Shown: positions 8,025 through 16,585, numbered from the stretch's first letter. The stretch is 64,000 nt of DNA from Allofranklinella schreckenbergeri (GCF_003703475.1 NZ_RDQM01000002.1:62001-126000); one strand, 5' to 3'. Made by a program: numbers and translations. The notes: generated by a model not told the origin, from the sequence alone.

Positions 8025-9017
8025 TTAAGCAAACAACGCTTCAAAACCTTGCTCAGGCTCAAAGCGCTTGTTGCGCAGCACCAGTCGCGTGGGGCCGGGG
8101 GTGCGGGGCTGTGTTTGTTCGTGCAGCGGATCGCCGGGAAAGCACACGATGCGCTGGCCTTCCTGGTCGATGCTGACCGGCTCAATCGGAAGGATGGGCT
8201 GCTGGCTGGCGTAGGCCGATAGGCTGGCGCTGTCGGCAAAGCGGCACAGGTGCGCCAGGGTCATGATTTGTGGCGGTGCCAGCAGGATTTCGCCCTGCGC
8301 GTAACGCGTCAGCAATTGGCGTGGCGAGGCCCATAGCAGGTGCTGGGCCTCGCTGCCATCGGCGCTGGCCTGTTGGCCTGGCGGCAGGGAGGCGAGGAAA
8401 AACCACGTATCAAAGCGCTTGGCGCTCATATTGGTGATTTTGGGCGTGATCCAGCGTGAAAACGGTCGCAAGGCTTGCACGCTGGGGGCGTAGGGCGTAG
8501 CCGCTGGCGCTGCTGCACGCAGTGCGTTCAGGGCGGCATCCCAGGTTTGCCCTTGCGCCAGCGCGCCCCGCGCTGCGGCCAGCGCATTGGCAGGGGCGGG
8601 GAAGGCCGCTGCTGGAGCGGGCGGGGTGTCGGCAGAGCCGCACGTTGCCAGCCAGAGCAGGCCGACTTCTTCCAGGGTTTCGCGCAAGGCCGCACCGTAC
8701 AGGCTGGCCAGCGCCTGCTGGTCGGGCGTCTGTGGGTCTTGCGGCAGGCGCGGCATCAGTTGGGGCCATTGCTCGGTAAAGCCGCTTTGCAGGGCGATGG
8801 CATCGTCCCCGGGTTCGACCTTGCCGCCTGGAAAGACCAATGCGCCGCCGAAATTGCGCGCCTGGCTGGCGCGTTCCATCAGCAAGACTTCAATGCCGCT
8901 GGCGCCGTAGGCATCGCCGTGCGCGTTGGCATGGGGCGCTTCCCGCATGACGATGATGCTGGCCGATGGCAAAGGGGCGTCAGGAGCGCAGGATGGGGCG
9001 GGGCAGGTCATGGGCAT
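8025..9017 (-). CDS. Nudix hydrolase with split Nudix box (NUDT7/NUDT19-like)
   Basis: 330 residues. The Nudix box is present but interrupted: GGKVEPGDD at about 64-72 and, after an insert of about 36 residues, RETLEEVGLL at about 112-121, which carries the catalytic RE-EE-G residues. This wide spacing is typical of the coenzyme A/acyl-CoA hydrolase branch (NUDT7, NUDT19) and unlike MutT. The likely reaction is pyrophosphate-bond cleavage of a nucleotide-linked substrate in the cytosol; the substrate is not determinable. The gene lies 9 bp downstream of fis on the same strand, so the two are probably cotranscribed. Confidence 0.82.
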   Translation of the reverse strand: MPMTCPAPSCAPDAPLPSASIIVMREAPHANAHGDAYGASGIEVLLMERASQARNFGGALVFPGGKVEPGDDAIALQSGFTEQWPQLMPRLPQDPQTPDQQALASLYGAALRETLEEVGLLWLATCGSADTPPAPAAAFPAPANALAAARGALAQGQTWDAALNALRAAAPAATPYAPSVQALRPFSRWITPKITNMSAKRFDTWFFLASLPPGQQASADGSEAQHLLWASPRQLLTRYAQGEILLAPPQIMTLAHLCRFADSASLSAYASQQPILPIEPVSIDQEGQRIVCFPGDPLHEQTQPRTPGPTRLVLRNKRFEPEQGFEALFA

Positions 9018-9026
9018 GGCAAGAAC

Positions 9027-9281
9027 TCAGGAAGGCGTTTGCGCATCGGTATCCAGCAGGCCGTGCGCTTGCAGCTTTTTGCGCAAGGTGTTGCGGTTCA
9101 GCCCCAGCCACTGGGCGGCGCGGGATTGGTTGTGCTGGGCGCGTTGCATGACTTCTTCCAGCACGGGGCGCTCCACCAAGTGAATCACCATGGCATAGAC
9201 GTTGGTGGGGTCTTGCCCGTCCAGGTCAGCAAAGTATTGCTGCAGGTTGATTCGAACGCATTCGTCGATACTGAGGGGCAT
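9027..9281 (-). CDS. fis: Fis family nucleoid-associated DNA-binding protein
   Basis: An 84-residue protein, MPLSIDECVRINLQQYFADLDG, with the Fis core: N-terminal beta-arm region, the dimer helices (VYAMVIHLVERPVLEEVMQ) and a C-terminal helix-turn-helix (NQSRAAQWLGLNRNTLRKKL). A further in-frame ATG lies 27 bases upstream; the shorter form is chosen because it matches usual Fis length. Fis bends DNA and modulates rRNA promoters and recombination. In many proteobacteria fis follows dusB, but here it precedes a Nudix gene instead. Confidence 0.9.
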   Translation of the reverse strand: MPLSIDECVRINLQQYFADLDGQDPTNVYAMVIHLVERPVLEEVMQRAQHNQSRAAQWLGLNRNTLRKKLQAHGLLDTDAQTPS

Positions 9282-9338
9282 GATGGTTACGGGCGGGGTA
9301 AGTGGCAAAAAGGCGGCGACTATAGCGCAGCCACCGCA

Positions 9339-10019
9339 TCACGGCGCCAGCCGCTCACGCAACCACGGGCTTTGGGCATCGGCGCGGGTGTAGAGCAGGC
9401 GGTCGTGCAGGCGGCTGGCGCGGCCTTGCCAGAATTCCCAACGCTCGGGCAGGAGGCGGTAACCGCCCCAATGCGGCGGGCGCTCGGGGCCAGCGCCGGG
9501 GGGCAGGCTGGCTTGCAGGCGGGCATAGGCTTGTTCCAGCACGGCGCGGCCCTCGATGGGGCGGCTTTGCGGGCTGACGACGGCCCCCAGGCGAGAGGCC
9601 AGCGGGCGGGAATGGAAGTACGCCTCGCTCTCGGCTTCGGTAGTGGGCGTCACGCGGCCTTCAATGCGCACGGTGCGTTGCAGGGGCAGCCAGAAAAACT
9701 GCAAGGCGGCGCAGGGATTGCCTGCCAATTCCACACCTTTGCGGCTTTGGTAATTGGTGAACCACACCAGCCCTTTTTCGTCGTGCCCCTTGAGCAGCAC
9801 GACGCGCAGGCTGGGGCGCATATCGCTGCCGACGGTGGCCAGCGTCATGGCGTTGGCCTCTGGCACGCCGTGCTGCACCGCTTCGGCCAGCCAGGCGCCA
9901 AACAAGGCGTGGGGATCGGCGCTGGCTTGTTGCTCGCAGAGTTCGCCCAATGCGTAGTTTTCCCGCATGGAGGGCAAGTCGATGCCGGGTGTGGCGCTGT
10001 CGGTGTTTGGGGGATTCAT
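9339..10019 (-). CDS. pdxH: Pyridoxamine/pyridoxine 5'-phosphate oxidase
   Basis: 226 residues with the full PNPOx pattern: the N-terminal [13 protein letters not shown]-binding [11 protein letters not shown] (about 68-78) and YQSRKGVEL (about 90-98), and the C-terminal [19 protein letters not shown] signature that contacts PLP. It oxidises PNP or PMP to pyridoxal 5'-phosphate with FMN and oxygen in the cytosol, the last step of B6 synthesis and salvage. Its ATG overlaps the gloA stop by 4 bp, so the two are translationally coupled. No defect is seen. Confidence 0.95.
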   Translation of the reverse strand: MNPPNTDSATPGIDLPSMRENYALGELCEQQASADPHALFGAWLAEAVQHGVPEANAMTLATVGSDMRPSLRVVLLKGHDEKGLVWFTNYQSRKGVELAGNPCAALQFFWLPLQRTVRIEGRVTPTTEAESEAYFHSRPLASRLGAVVSPQSRPIEGRAVLEQAYARLQASLPPGAGPERPPHWGGYRLLPERWEFWQGRASRLHDRLLYTRADAQSPWLRERLAP

Positions 10020-10432
10020 CGCAGGCCTCCGCCAGCGGCTTGGGCATTTTTGCGCTCGATCAATTCCACTTTGTAGCCATCGGGATCCTCGACGAAGGCG
10101 ATCACGGTGGTGCCGCCTTTGACAGGCCCAGGCTCGCGCGTGATCTTGCCGCCCGCCTGGCGGATGCGCTCGCAGGCGGCGTAGGCATCGGGCACGCCCA
10201 GGGCAATGTGGCCATAGGCCGTGCCCATTTCGTAGCTCTCGGTGCCCCAGTTGTACGTCAGCTCCAGCTCGGCCTGGGCGGGGTTGCCGCCGTCAAAGCC
10301 GAGAAAAGCCAGCGTGTAGCGGTATTCGGGGTTCTCGGAGGTGCGCAGCAACTGCATGCCCATGACTTGGGTGTAGAAGTCGATGGAGCGTTGCAGATTG
10401 CCGACGCGCAGCATGGTGTGCAGAAATTGCAT
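10016..10432 (-). CDS. gloA: Lactoylglutathione lyase (glyoxalase I)
   Basis: 138 residues of the vicinal-oxygen-chelate fold. Metal ligands expected for the Ni/Co-type enzyme are present: His5, Glu57 (ELTYNWG), His75 (GHIALGV) and Glu123 (YKVELIER). It converts the methylglyoxal-glutathione hemithioacetal to S-lactoylglutathione. The C-terminal tail AQAAGGGLR is longer than in E. coli and may exist only because of the 4 bp overlap with pdxH. An intrinsic terminator between yggT and gloA suggests its own promoter in the 78 bp gap. Confidence 0.95.
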   Translation of the reverse strand: MQFLHTMLRVGNLQRSIDFYTQVMGMQLLRTSENPEYRYTLAFLGFDGGNPAQAELELTYNWGTESYEMGTAYGHIALGVPDAYAACERIRQAGGKITREPGPVKGGTTVIAFVEDPDGYKVELIERKNAQAAGGGLR

Positions 10433-10458
10433 GTGGGGTTCTTTCTGGGAACAGAGAA

Positions 10459-10490
10459 AAGCAAAAGCCCCGGCTGCGCGGCCAGGGCGG
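10459..10490 (-). terminator. Intrinsic terminator after yggT
   Basis: Read leftwards: an 8 bp stem (GCCCTGGC / GCCGGGGC, one G-T pair) with a 6-base loop, followed by TTTTGCTTTT. It lies 20 bp past the yggT stop. Confidence 0.65.
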
Positions 10491-10510
10491 AAGCGAAATT
10501 GTGGGGCAGA

Positions 10511-11095
10511 TCAGGGCAAGGGCAGGTATCGCACGAGGATTTCGGCCTCGATGTGCTCCAGCACCATCAGCACGATATACAGCGCCATGACGGCCAGCAT
10601 GGGCGCAAAGTCGATGCCGCCCAAGGTTGGCAGCCTGCGCTGCAGGGGCTGTAGCAACGGGGCGCATAGGCGCGCCAGCAGGCTATACAGCCAATGCTGG
10701 GGCGCGATCCAGGACAGGACGACATAAGCCAGCACCCCGGCTACCGCCAACCCGGCAGCGCTGGTGGCCAGCTCAAAAAAGCCCTGCACGACGGACGCGC
10801 TCAGCGACCAGGGCTGGAGCATGGCCCGCAGCAGCGCCACTTTGACAATACAGAGCAACAGCGCAATGAACAGCGCCACCCAGTCCCAGCGGCCCTTGGG
10901 GCGCAAAGCGCTGTGGCGCTTGCGCAGCGGCAGCAGCAGCCAATCGGTAAAGCCCAGCACCAGTTGCCCCAGAGGGTTGGAAAAGCTCAGGCGCATGCCT
11001 TGCATGTAAATGCGCAGCAGCAGTGCGCCCACCAAAATGCCGACAGCGGTGTTGAGTAAAAAAGCCAGGATTTTGTAAAGCAGCATGAGAGCCAT
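10511..11095 (-). CDS. YggT family inner-membrane protein
   Basis: 194 residues containing two YggT repeats. Each repeat has a hydrophobic helix pair separated by a short amphipathic stretch: about 7-28 with LLLRIYMQ, then FTDWLLLPLRK, and in the second half about 118-140 with SWIAPQHW, then LLQPLQRRLP-GGIDFAPM. Members are small integral membrane proteins implicated in osmotic and potassium homeostasis or in division, with no agreed biochemical activity. It is encoded alone, divergent from nnr with about 90 bp between start codons. Confidence 0.88.
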   Translation of the reverse strand: MALMLLYKILAFLLNTAVGILVGALLLRIYMQGMRLSFSNPLGQLVLGFTDWLLLPLRKRHSALRPKGRWDWVALFIALLLCIVKVALLRAMLQPWSLSASVVQGFFELATSAAGLAVAGVLAYVVLSWIAPQHWLYSLLARLCAPLLQPLQRRLPTLGGIDFAPMLAVMALYIVLMVLEHIEAEILVRYLPLP

Positions 11096-11186
11096 TCAAT
11101 AATCGATTGCACAAAGGTGTAAACCAAAGCCGGGCCATCGTAACAAAAAGCGCCCAGGCTTTAACTAGTATCGAAAGGACATTGCC

Positions 11187-12797
11187 ATGCTGGATAGCCA
11201 TTGCATTTGCACCCTGGGTCAAAGTGTGCAGGCGCTGCTGACCCCGGCCCAAATGGAGCAGGCCGATGCCGCCGCCATCGCCTCGGGCGTGCCCGGTGTG
11301 GCTTTGATGGCCCGCGCGGGCGAGGCCGTGGCGCTGGCTGTTGCCAGGCGCTGGCAGCCTTGCCGCGTAGCCGTGTTATGCGGGCCAGGCAACAACGGCG
11401 GCGATGGCTTTGTCGCTGCGCAATGGCTGCGCCAGCGCGGCTGGCCGGTGCGGCTGTTCCTGCTGGGCGAGCTGGCCAAGCTGCGCGGCGACGCTGCCTG
11501 GGCTGCCAGCCAATGGCAAGGCGCGACGGAGGATGCCGCGGCATTCGACCCCGCTGCATGCGACATTGCCATCGACGCCCTGTTCGGCGCGGGCCTGTGC
11601 CGCCCGCTGGACGGGCAGGCCGCAGCGCTGGTGCAGGCGCTCAACGCCAGCGGCCTGCCCGTGTGCGCGGTGGACGTGCCCAGCGGCCTGGATGGCGCGA
11701 CGGGCGCTCCCCCGGCCGATGAAACCGCCCCCGTAGTGCAAGCCGCGCTGACGGTGACTTTCTTCCGCACCAAGCCTGGGCATTGGCTGCTGCCGGGGCG
11801 CAAGTTATGCGGCGAGCTGGTGCTGGCCGACATTGGCATCCCCGAAAGCGTGCTCAAGAGCCTGGAGCCACCATTGGCTACCTGGCTCAACACCCCCGCG
11901 TTGTGGCGTCACGCCCTGCCGCAGCCGGGGCCACAGAGCCACAAATACCAGCGCGGCCATGTGCTGGTGTGGGGCGGCGCCATGCTCACAGGCGCGGCGC
12001 GGCTGGCGGCGCAGGCGGCCCAGCGCGCGGGCGCGGGGCTGGTGACGCTGGCCGTGCCGCAAGCCGTCTGGCCCGTTTATGCGCAAAGCCTGCAAGGCTG
12101 CATGGTGCAGGCGCTGCCGGAAGGCGACGGCGAGGCGGCCGCCCATGCCAATACCAATACGCAAGGTGCGACCCTTGATGCAGCCTCAGCCGCCTGGGCT
12201 GAGGGCTGGCAGCAACTGCTGGCCAATGGGCGGCGCAACGTGTGCCTGATTGGCCCCGGCGCGGGGGTGAACTGGCGCACCCGCGCGGCGGTGCTGGCGG
12301 CGCTGCACCGCGGCAAGCATGTGGTGCTGGATGCCGATGCGCTCAGCGTATTTGCCCCGGCAGAGCCAGGCGGCGCAGTGGCCGATGTGTTCGAGGCCCT
12401 GGCCGCCAGCAGCGCTCAGGCGATCTTGACGCCGCATGAGGGCGAATTCGCCCGCCTGTTTGGCGACTTGTCTGCCGCCCTGGCAGGCGACAAACGCGCC
12501 CGTGCCGCTGCGGCCGCCCGTCGCGCAGGCGCAGTGGTGGTGCTCAAGGGGGCCGACACGGTGGTGGCCGCGCCCGACGGGCGCTGCGCCATCAACGCCA
12601 ACGCCCCGGCCTGGCTGGCCACCGGCGGCACGGGCGATGTGCTGGCAGGGCTGGCCGCGGGCTGGCTGGCCCAGGGCGTGCCCGCGTTTGAAGCCGCCTG
12701 CGCAGCCGTGTGGCAGCACGGCGAGGCGGCGCAGCGCCTGGGCGCAGGCATGGTGGCCGACGATTTGCTGCTGGCGCTCAAGGGGAGCTGGGGGTGA
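11187..12797 (+). CDS. nnr: Bifunctional NAD(P)H-hydrate epimerase / ADP-dependent dehydratase
   Basis: 536 residues fusing two repair enzymes. The N-terminal YjeF_N domain (about 15-225) has the epimerase signature GPGNNGGDGFVAA (about 65-77) and VDVPSGLDG. The C-terminal ribokinase-like domain (about 245-536) has WGGAMLTGAA, GPGAG, DADAL, LTPHEGEF and the anion-hole motif TGGTGDVLAG. Together they convert damaged R- and S-NAD(P)HX back to NAD(P)H in the cytosol. ATG 11187 has an AAAGGA site about 10 bases upstream. Its stop overlaps the next start (GTGA). Confidence 0.94.
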   Translation: MLDSHCICTLGQSVQALLTPAQMEQADAAAIASGVPGVALMARAGEAVALAVARRWQPCRVAVLCGPGNNGGDGFVAAQWLRQRGWPVRLFLLGELAKLRGDAAWAASQWQGATEDAAAFDPAACDIAIDALFGAGLCRPLDGQAAALVQALNASGLPVCAVDVPSGLDGATGAPPADETAPVVQAALTVTFFRTKPGHWLLPGRKLCGELVLADIGIPESVLKSLEPPLATWLNTPALWRHALPQPGPQSHKYQRGHVLVWGGAMLTGAARLAAQAAQRAGAGLVTLAVPQAVWPVYAQSLQGCMVQALPEGDGEAAAHANTNTQGATLDAASAAWAEGWQQLLANGRRNVCLIGPGAGVNWRTRAAVLAALHRGKHVVLDADALSVFAPAEPGGAVADVFEALAASSAQAILTPHEGEFARLFGDLSAALAGDKRARAAAAARRAGAVVVLKGADTVVAAPDGRCAINANAPAWLATGGTGDVLAGLAAGWLAQGVPAFEAACAAVWQHGEAAQRLGAGMVADDLLLALKGSWG

Positions 12798-13333
12798 TAG
12801 GCGCTAGTGGCTTGCGTGATTGCACCAGGGCTTCAAATCATGGATTGGCTCGGGCCCTGTTTGGCAAATGGCTGATGGCTTTGGTCATGGCGGCTGTCTT
12901 GCATGGCTGCGCGCTTGTTCGCTATTCCCAATCGGTGCGGTTAATGGAGTTTGAGCAAGGGTCTCACAGCGTGTCATTGCACCATGATGGGCTGTACCGG
13001 GGCGAGCAGCAATTGCTGTTTGTATTCAAGAGCCATGATTGCACGCAAACTCCGAAAGGCGAGGTTTGGGTGCAGCTTGCCGATCGGCAGGGCCTTGTTT
13101 TCGCAGAGGAAAAATTCGGCTTTGCCGATCTGGTCTGGGTGCAGGCTCAGCGGTGCACGCCCATCGCTTTTTTGCGCAATGAAAAAGGGCATCCCTTGAG
13201 CTTTTTCTCGAATGACGGGTTTTTGCAAATTTCTGTAGCTGTTTCCGGTTTTGAGGCAGAAGAAGGGGTTTCCCTGGTGATCTGGAGTGCGGCCAGCTCC
13301 CTGTTGCATCCGCAGTGGGCGGTGCGGGAGTGA
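12794..13333 (+). CDS. Probable lipoprotein of unknown function coupled to nnr
   Basis: 179 residues if started at GTG 12794, which overlaps the nnr stop and follows a G-rich ribosome-binding stretch; a TTG at 12844 is an alternative. A hydrophobic stretch ends in AVLHGC, a plausible lipobox, followed by ALVRYSQSV. No family was recognised. Two later Cys residues (HDCTQTPKGEVWVQ and RCTPIAF) could form a disulfide in the periplasm. GC content drops after the signal region and is lower than in nnr. The pairing with nnr is probably positional rather than functional. Confidence 0.65.
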   Translation: MIGASGLRDCTRASNHGLARALFGKWLMALVMAAVLHGCALVRYSQSVRLMEFEQGSHSVSLHHDGLYRGEQQLLFVFKSHDCTQTPKGEVWVQLADRQGLVFAEEKFGFADLVWVQAQRCTPIAFLRNEKGHPLSFFSNDGFLQISVAVSGFEAEEGVSLVIWSAASSLLHPQWAVRE

Positions 13334-13359
13334 AATTTGCCATTTCGAGGAATGAAGTC

Positions 13360-13575
13360 ATGAAACGCCAATTCGCAAAAAACATGCAGGCCAGATGCCT
13401 GGCTGCAATCGAATTGCTTGGGGCGATTGTGGGGGAGCTGGAAAACTCCGGGTGCGATGCGGCCGGTCAGGAAAAAATCAAGCGTGCGGCTGGGGTCTTG
13501 ATTGGAGAGATTGAAGTCGGTTCGCTTTCAATCATTTATGAAAACCATCCGGATTTGGATGGCTTGGGTTCATGA
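13360..13575 (+). CDS. Small hypothetical protein
   Basis: 71 residues from ATG 13360 (MKRQFAKNMQARCLAAIEL), with CGAGGA about 8 bases upstream. It is mostly helical and acidic in the middle (GELENSGCDAAGQEKIKRAAGVLIGEIE, listed as two segments GELENSGCDAA and GQEKIKRAAGVLIGEIE), with no signal peptide or TM segment. It follows the lipoprotein by 26 bp on the same strand and shares its lower GC. No function can be assigned. It could be a chance frame, but the ribosome-binding site and lack of stops favour a gene. Confidence 0.5.
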   Translation: MKRQFAKNMQARCLAAIELLGAIVGELENSGCDAAGQEKIKRAAGVLIGEIEVGSLSIIYENHPDLDGLGS

Positions 13576-13594
13576 CTCGATGGATTGAATATCC

Positions 13595-13934
13595 TGGGGT
13601 GAGGCGTTTTCCCGATAACCCTGCGGCCATTGCGGGGCGCAGCCCCAGTGGCGTTGGCGGCTGGTGTGGCCAATGCCGGGGTTGAAGCTGTTGGTGAGGT
13701 CAAGCGCGCGGTAGTGGGAGGCCAGGGCGGGTTTGCGGCACGCGCCATTGCTCTTCAGCAGGGGGCACGGTGCCCGGCTGCACCACGGCCAGCACCCGGC
13801 CCTCGCCCGCCGGTGCGGTGGCCTTTGCGAAAGCGGCGTGTGTCCTGCTCGCCGGTCAGGGCGTGTTGCGGGCCGACGATGGTGCTCAACCGGGCCAGCA
13901 GCGTGGCGGCATCGGGCTGGGAGGCGGCAATCAT
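13595..13934 (-). pseudogene. Decayed FAD-linked oxidase (GlcD/D-lactate dehydrogenase type)
   Basis: Reading leftwards from ATG 13934, the frame gives MIAASQPDAATLLARLSTIV and then HALTGEQDTRRFRKGHRTG, the usual start of this family. After a frameshift, the next frame gives GEGRVLAVVQPGTV, the first FAD_binding_4 strand. Then the frame breaks again, and only a stretch resembling the extreme C-terminus (YRALDLTNSFNPGIGHTS) is left. Almost all of the roughly 450-residue enzyme is gone, so this is an internal-deletion remnant. No product is expected. The remainder of the 460 bp gap here holds one AT-rich element. Confidence 0.6.
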
Positions 13935-13954
13935 GGTGGCTGCCCTGTTGTTTT

Positions 13955-14025
13955 ACAATCCAAAAGTAAAATTTATTATATTTATATCATGCCTAAAAAG
14001 GTTGTTTTTATTCCTTTTGATTTGT
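13955..14025 (-). repeat. AT-rich palindromic element, copy 3
   Basis: A 71 bp copy in reverse orientation. Read leftwards it starts ACAAATCAAAAGGAATAAAA, has the core CTTTTTAGGCATGATATAAAT, and ends CTTTTGGATTGT. It lies 10 bp downstream of the moeA stop. Confidence 0.8.
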
Positions 14026-14035
14026 AATTTTAGGG

Positions 14036-15295
14036 TCAGAAACGCTCTGTCAGCGGATAAACCGTGAGCATTTGCCCCGGCTCAATGCGCATGCCGGGCG
14101 GGATTTCGGCCAGCGCCTGGGCAAAGGCTGCGCCGCTGAGCATGGCCGAGCCTTGTCGGCCCAGCGGCTGGGCGTGGTAGCCATCGGCCTGGCTTTGCAG
14201 GTTCACGCGCAGGAATTCGCGGCGCGGCTCGGCTTTGTGGCGGGTGAAGGCGGCTTTGGCCTGCAATTGCCAGGGGCGGGCCTGGGCTTGGGGCAGGCCC
14301 GCCAGGCGTTGCAGTGCGGGCAGGGCCAGTTGCTGGAAGGTCACGAGGCTGGAGACGGGGTTGCCCGGCAGCATGAACACGCGGCACAGGCGGCCGCCTT
14401 CTTGCGGGATGTGGCCCCAGGTGAAGGGTTTGCCGGGTTTGATGAACAGCCGCCAGTGGATCAGCTCGCCCACGGCGGTGAGGGCGGTTTTGAGGTGATC
14501 TTCCTCCCCCACGGAGACGCCGCCCGAGCACAGGATGGCATCGGCCGTGCGCGCCGCTTGCGCCAGCGCCTGCTGCGTGGGGGCGAGGCGGTCGGGCAGG
14601 ATGCCGCCGTCGGTGACGGCAAAGCCCAGCGTGCGCAGCCAGTTCAGCAGCATGAGGCGGTTGCTGTCGTAAATCTGGCCTTCGCGCAGGGGCTGGCCTG
14701 GCTCGGCCAGTTCGTTGCCGCTGGAGAACACCGTCACGCGCAATTGCGGCACGCACGGGGCCTGGGCATAGCCCTGGGCGGCGAGCAGGCCGATGGCGGC
14801 GGGGGTGAGGCGCTGGTGGGCGGCCAGCAGCGGCTCGCCGGCGCGCAGCTCCTCGGCCTGGCGGCGGATGTTTTGCCCTTCGGCCACTGCGGGGCGTGTG
14901 CCATCGGCGCCGGGGCGCAGGCGGATGCAAGGCGGCGCGCCCGCGGCTTCCTCGCGCTCGACATGCTCTTGCATCAGCACGGCGGTAGCGCCTTGCGGCA
15001 CGGGTGCGCCGGTGAAGATGCGCGCGGCCTGGCCGGGTTCGAGCCGCAACTGCGCGCCCGCATCACCTGCGGCAATGCGTTGCACCACTTGCCAGCTTGG
15101 GCAGTCGTTGCCGCAAATGGCGTAGCCATCCATGGCGCTGTTGTCGAAGGCGGGCACGTCGTGCACCACCCGCACTTCGCGCGCCAGCACGCGTTGGTGC
15201 AAATGCGCCAGCGGCACGGCGTCTTCGCCCGGCAGGGGCGTGTGGGTTTGCAGCAGGGTGGCCAGAGCGTCGTGGTAGTCGAGGAGGTCGGACAT
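14036..15295 (-). CDS. moeA: Molybdopterin molybdotransferase MoeA
   Basis: 419 residues with the MoeA landmarks: the N-terminal domain motif VPAFDNSAMDGYAI (about 47-60), the substrate-binding stretch FTGAPVPQGATAVLMQE, the MogA-like central domain with FSSGNEL, YDSNR, DAILCSGGVSVGEEDHLK and KPGKPFTWG, and PGNPVSSLVTF in the active site. It inserts molybdate into adenylylated molybdopterin. It is third in a leftward cluster after moaD and the moaE-mobA fusion, with a 140 bp gap that holds an AT-rich element. Its product is needed for NarG. Confidence 0.95.
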   Translation of the reverse strand: MSDLLDYHDALATLLQTHTPLPGEDAVPLAHLHQRVLAREVRVVHDVPAFDNSAMDGYAICGNDCPSWQVVQRIAAGDAGAQLRLEPGQAARIFTGAPVPQGATAVLMQEHVEREEAAGAPPCIRLRPGADGTRPAVAEGQNIRRQAEELRAGEPLLAAHQRLTPAAIGLLAAQGYAQAPCVPQLRVTVFSSGNELAEPGQPLREGQIYDSNRLMLLNWLRTLGFAVTDGGILPDRLAPTQQALAQAARTADAILCSGGVSVGEEDHLKTALTAVGELIHWRLFIKPGKPFTWGHIPQEGGRLCRVFMLPGNPVSSLVTFQQLALPALQRLAGLPQAQARPWQLQAKAAFTRHKAEPRREFLRVNLQSQADGYHAQPLGRQGSAMLSGAAFAQALAEIPPGMRIEPGQMLTVYPLTERF

Positions 15296-15360
15296 GGGCG
15301 GATACGCGAAAGGGTTGCAAAAAGGCGGCGCAAGGGCAGAGCGTGCGTGGCGCGATTGAT

Positions 15361-15433
15361 TTCAAATCATGGAAAAATCCATTTGATTTCCATGTTGCCG
15401 AAATGGCGTGATTTTGTTTCTTTTTGATTGGTA
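15361..15433 (-). repeat. AT-rich palindromic element, copy 4
   Basis: Reverse orientation. The left boundary reads TTCAAATCATGG, the core (read leftwards) CGCCATTTCGGCAACATG, and the right end CTTTTTGATTGG. It separates moeA from the upstream moaE-mobA gene, whose stop codon is directly adjacent. Confidence 0.75.
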
Positions 15434-15435
15434 AT

Positions 15436-16581
15436 TCAAGCCTCTGCGCGGTGCAATTGCGCCAGCGCTTGCCGGTCGTTGACGTTGACGAAGGCCGCAT
15501 CGTCGTCGAAATGGACGGTGGCGCAGCCGTGTGCAGACAGCCAGGCGCGCAGGCTCAAGCCCGCCTTGCTTGCATGCTGTGCCTTGAGGTGCTGTAGCAG
15601 GCTGATATACAGCCCCGGGCGGAACAGGAGGATGCTGGGGTGCAGGCTGCTTGCTGTGGCGGCCATGGCGGCAGGGGGGGCGCCGGGGGCGAACAGGGCC
15701 TGGGCCAGCCGGTGCGTCAAATCGGCCGGCAGGCGCGGCGTGTCGCAGGGCACGACGAGGATGGCATCCAGATCGGGCGGCAGGTGTGGCGTGGCGCTGG
15801 CAATGCCTGCCAGTGGGCCTAGCCCCTGGTATTCGGGCGCATCGGTCACAACGGCAAAGCCCAGGGCGCGGTAGGCGTCCAGATCGTGGTTGGCGCTGAT
15901 GGCCAGGGCTTGCACTTGCGGGCGCAGGGCGTCGATGACGTGCTGCACCAGCGGGCGGCCATCAAGCGGTTGCAGGCCCTTGTTGACGTAGCCCATGCGG
16001 CTGCCCTGGCCGCCGGCGAGCACCAGCGCGCCCATGCGGCGCTGGGCCAGCAGGGCAGCGGGGGCGGCATCGCCGCGCTGCGCCCAGCGCTGCTGCGCCT
16101 GCTGGTCGCTGGCCTTGGCCTGCACCCAATGGGCGCTGCCGTCGGCAAAGCATTCCTGCTTCCAGAAGGGAGCCTCGGTCTTGAGGTAATCCATGATGAA
16201 GACGTTGGCTTCGTACGCATCGCGGCGGTGCGCGCTGTGGGTGGTGACCATCACGATGTCTTCCCCCGCCGCAATGGGGCCAACGCGGTGGGTGACGTGC
16301 GCGCCCTGCAAGGCCCAGCGCTGGCGCGCCAGGGCGATGATGCGTTCGATTTCGCTTTCGGTCACGCCGGGGAAGTGCTCCAGCACCAGATGGCTGAGCG
16401 CGGTGGCATTGCGTGCGTCGTTGCGCACTTTGCCGATAAAGCGCACTTCGGCGCCGCTGGCGTGGCCGGGCAGGGCAGGGCGGTGGGCGGCGGGGTCGAG
16501 CGGCTCGGTCTGGATGCGCACGCTGAAGGGCTGTGCCAGGGAGGGGGCCAAGGGGGCTGTCAAGGGCTGCTGTGCAGGCAT
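15436..16581 (-). CDS. MoaE-MobA fusion: molybdopterin synthase large subunit plus Mo-cofactor guanylyltransferase
   Basis: 381 residues. Residues about 17-156 form MoaE, with the RNDARNATALSHLVLEHFPG motif broken as RNDARNATAL and LVLEHFPG, HRVGPIAAGE, and the active-site lysines in KTEAPFWKQE (Lys134, Lys141). A linker of about 25 residues leads to MobA (183-381), with the nucleotide-binding LAGGQGSRMG at about 188-197, Lys201, and VVPCDTPRLP. MobA normally has GVDKG; here it reads YVNKG, an Asp to Asn change. The fusion would thio-transfer sulfur from MoaD and later add GMP to form MGD, the cofactor used by NarG. moaD lies 4 bp upstream. Confidence 0.88.
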   Translation of the reverse strand: MPAQQPLTAPLAPSLAQPFSVRIQTEPLDPAAHRPALPGHASGAEVRFIGKVRNDARNATALSHLVLEHFPGVTESEIERIIALARQRWALQGAHVTHRVGPIAAGEDIVMVTTHSAHRRDAYEANVFIMDYLKTEAPFWKQECFADGSAHWVQAKASDQQAQQRWAQRGDAAPAALLAQRRMGALVLAGGQGSRMGYVNKGLQPLDGRPLVQHVIDALRPQVQALAISANHDLDAYRALGFAVVTDAPEYQGLGPLAGIASATPHLPPDLDAILVVPCDTPRLPADLTHRLAQALFAPGAPPAAMAATASSLHPSILLFRPGLYISLLQHLKAQHASKAGLSLRAWLSAHGCATVHFDDDAAFVNVNDRQALAQLHRAEA

Positions 16582-16585
16582 GCCA

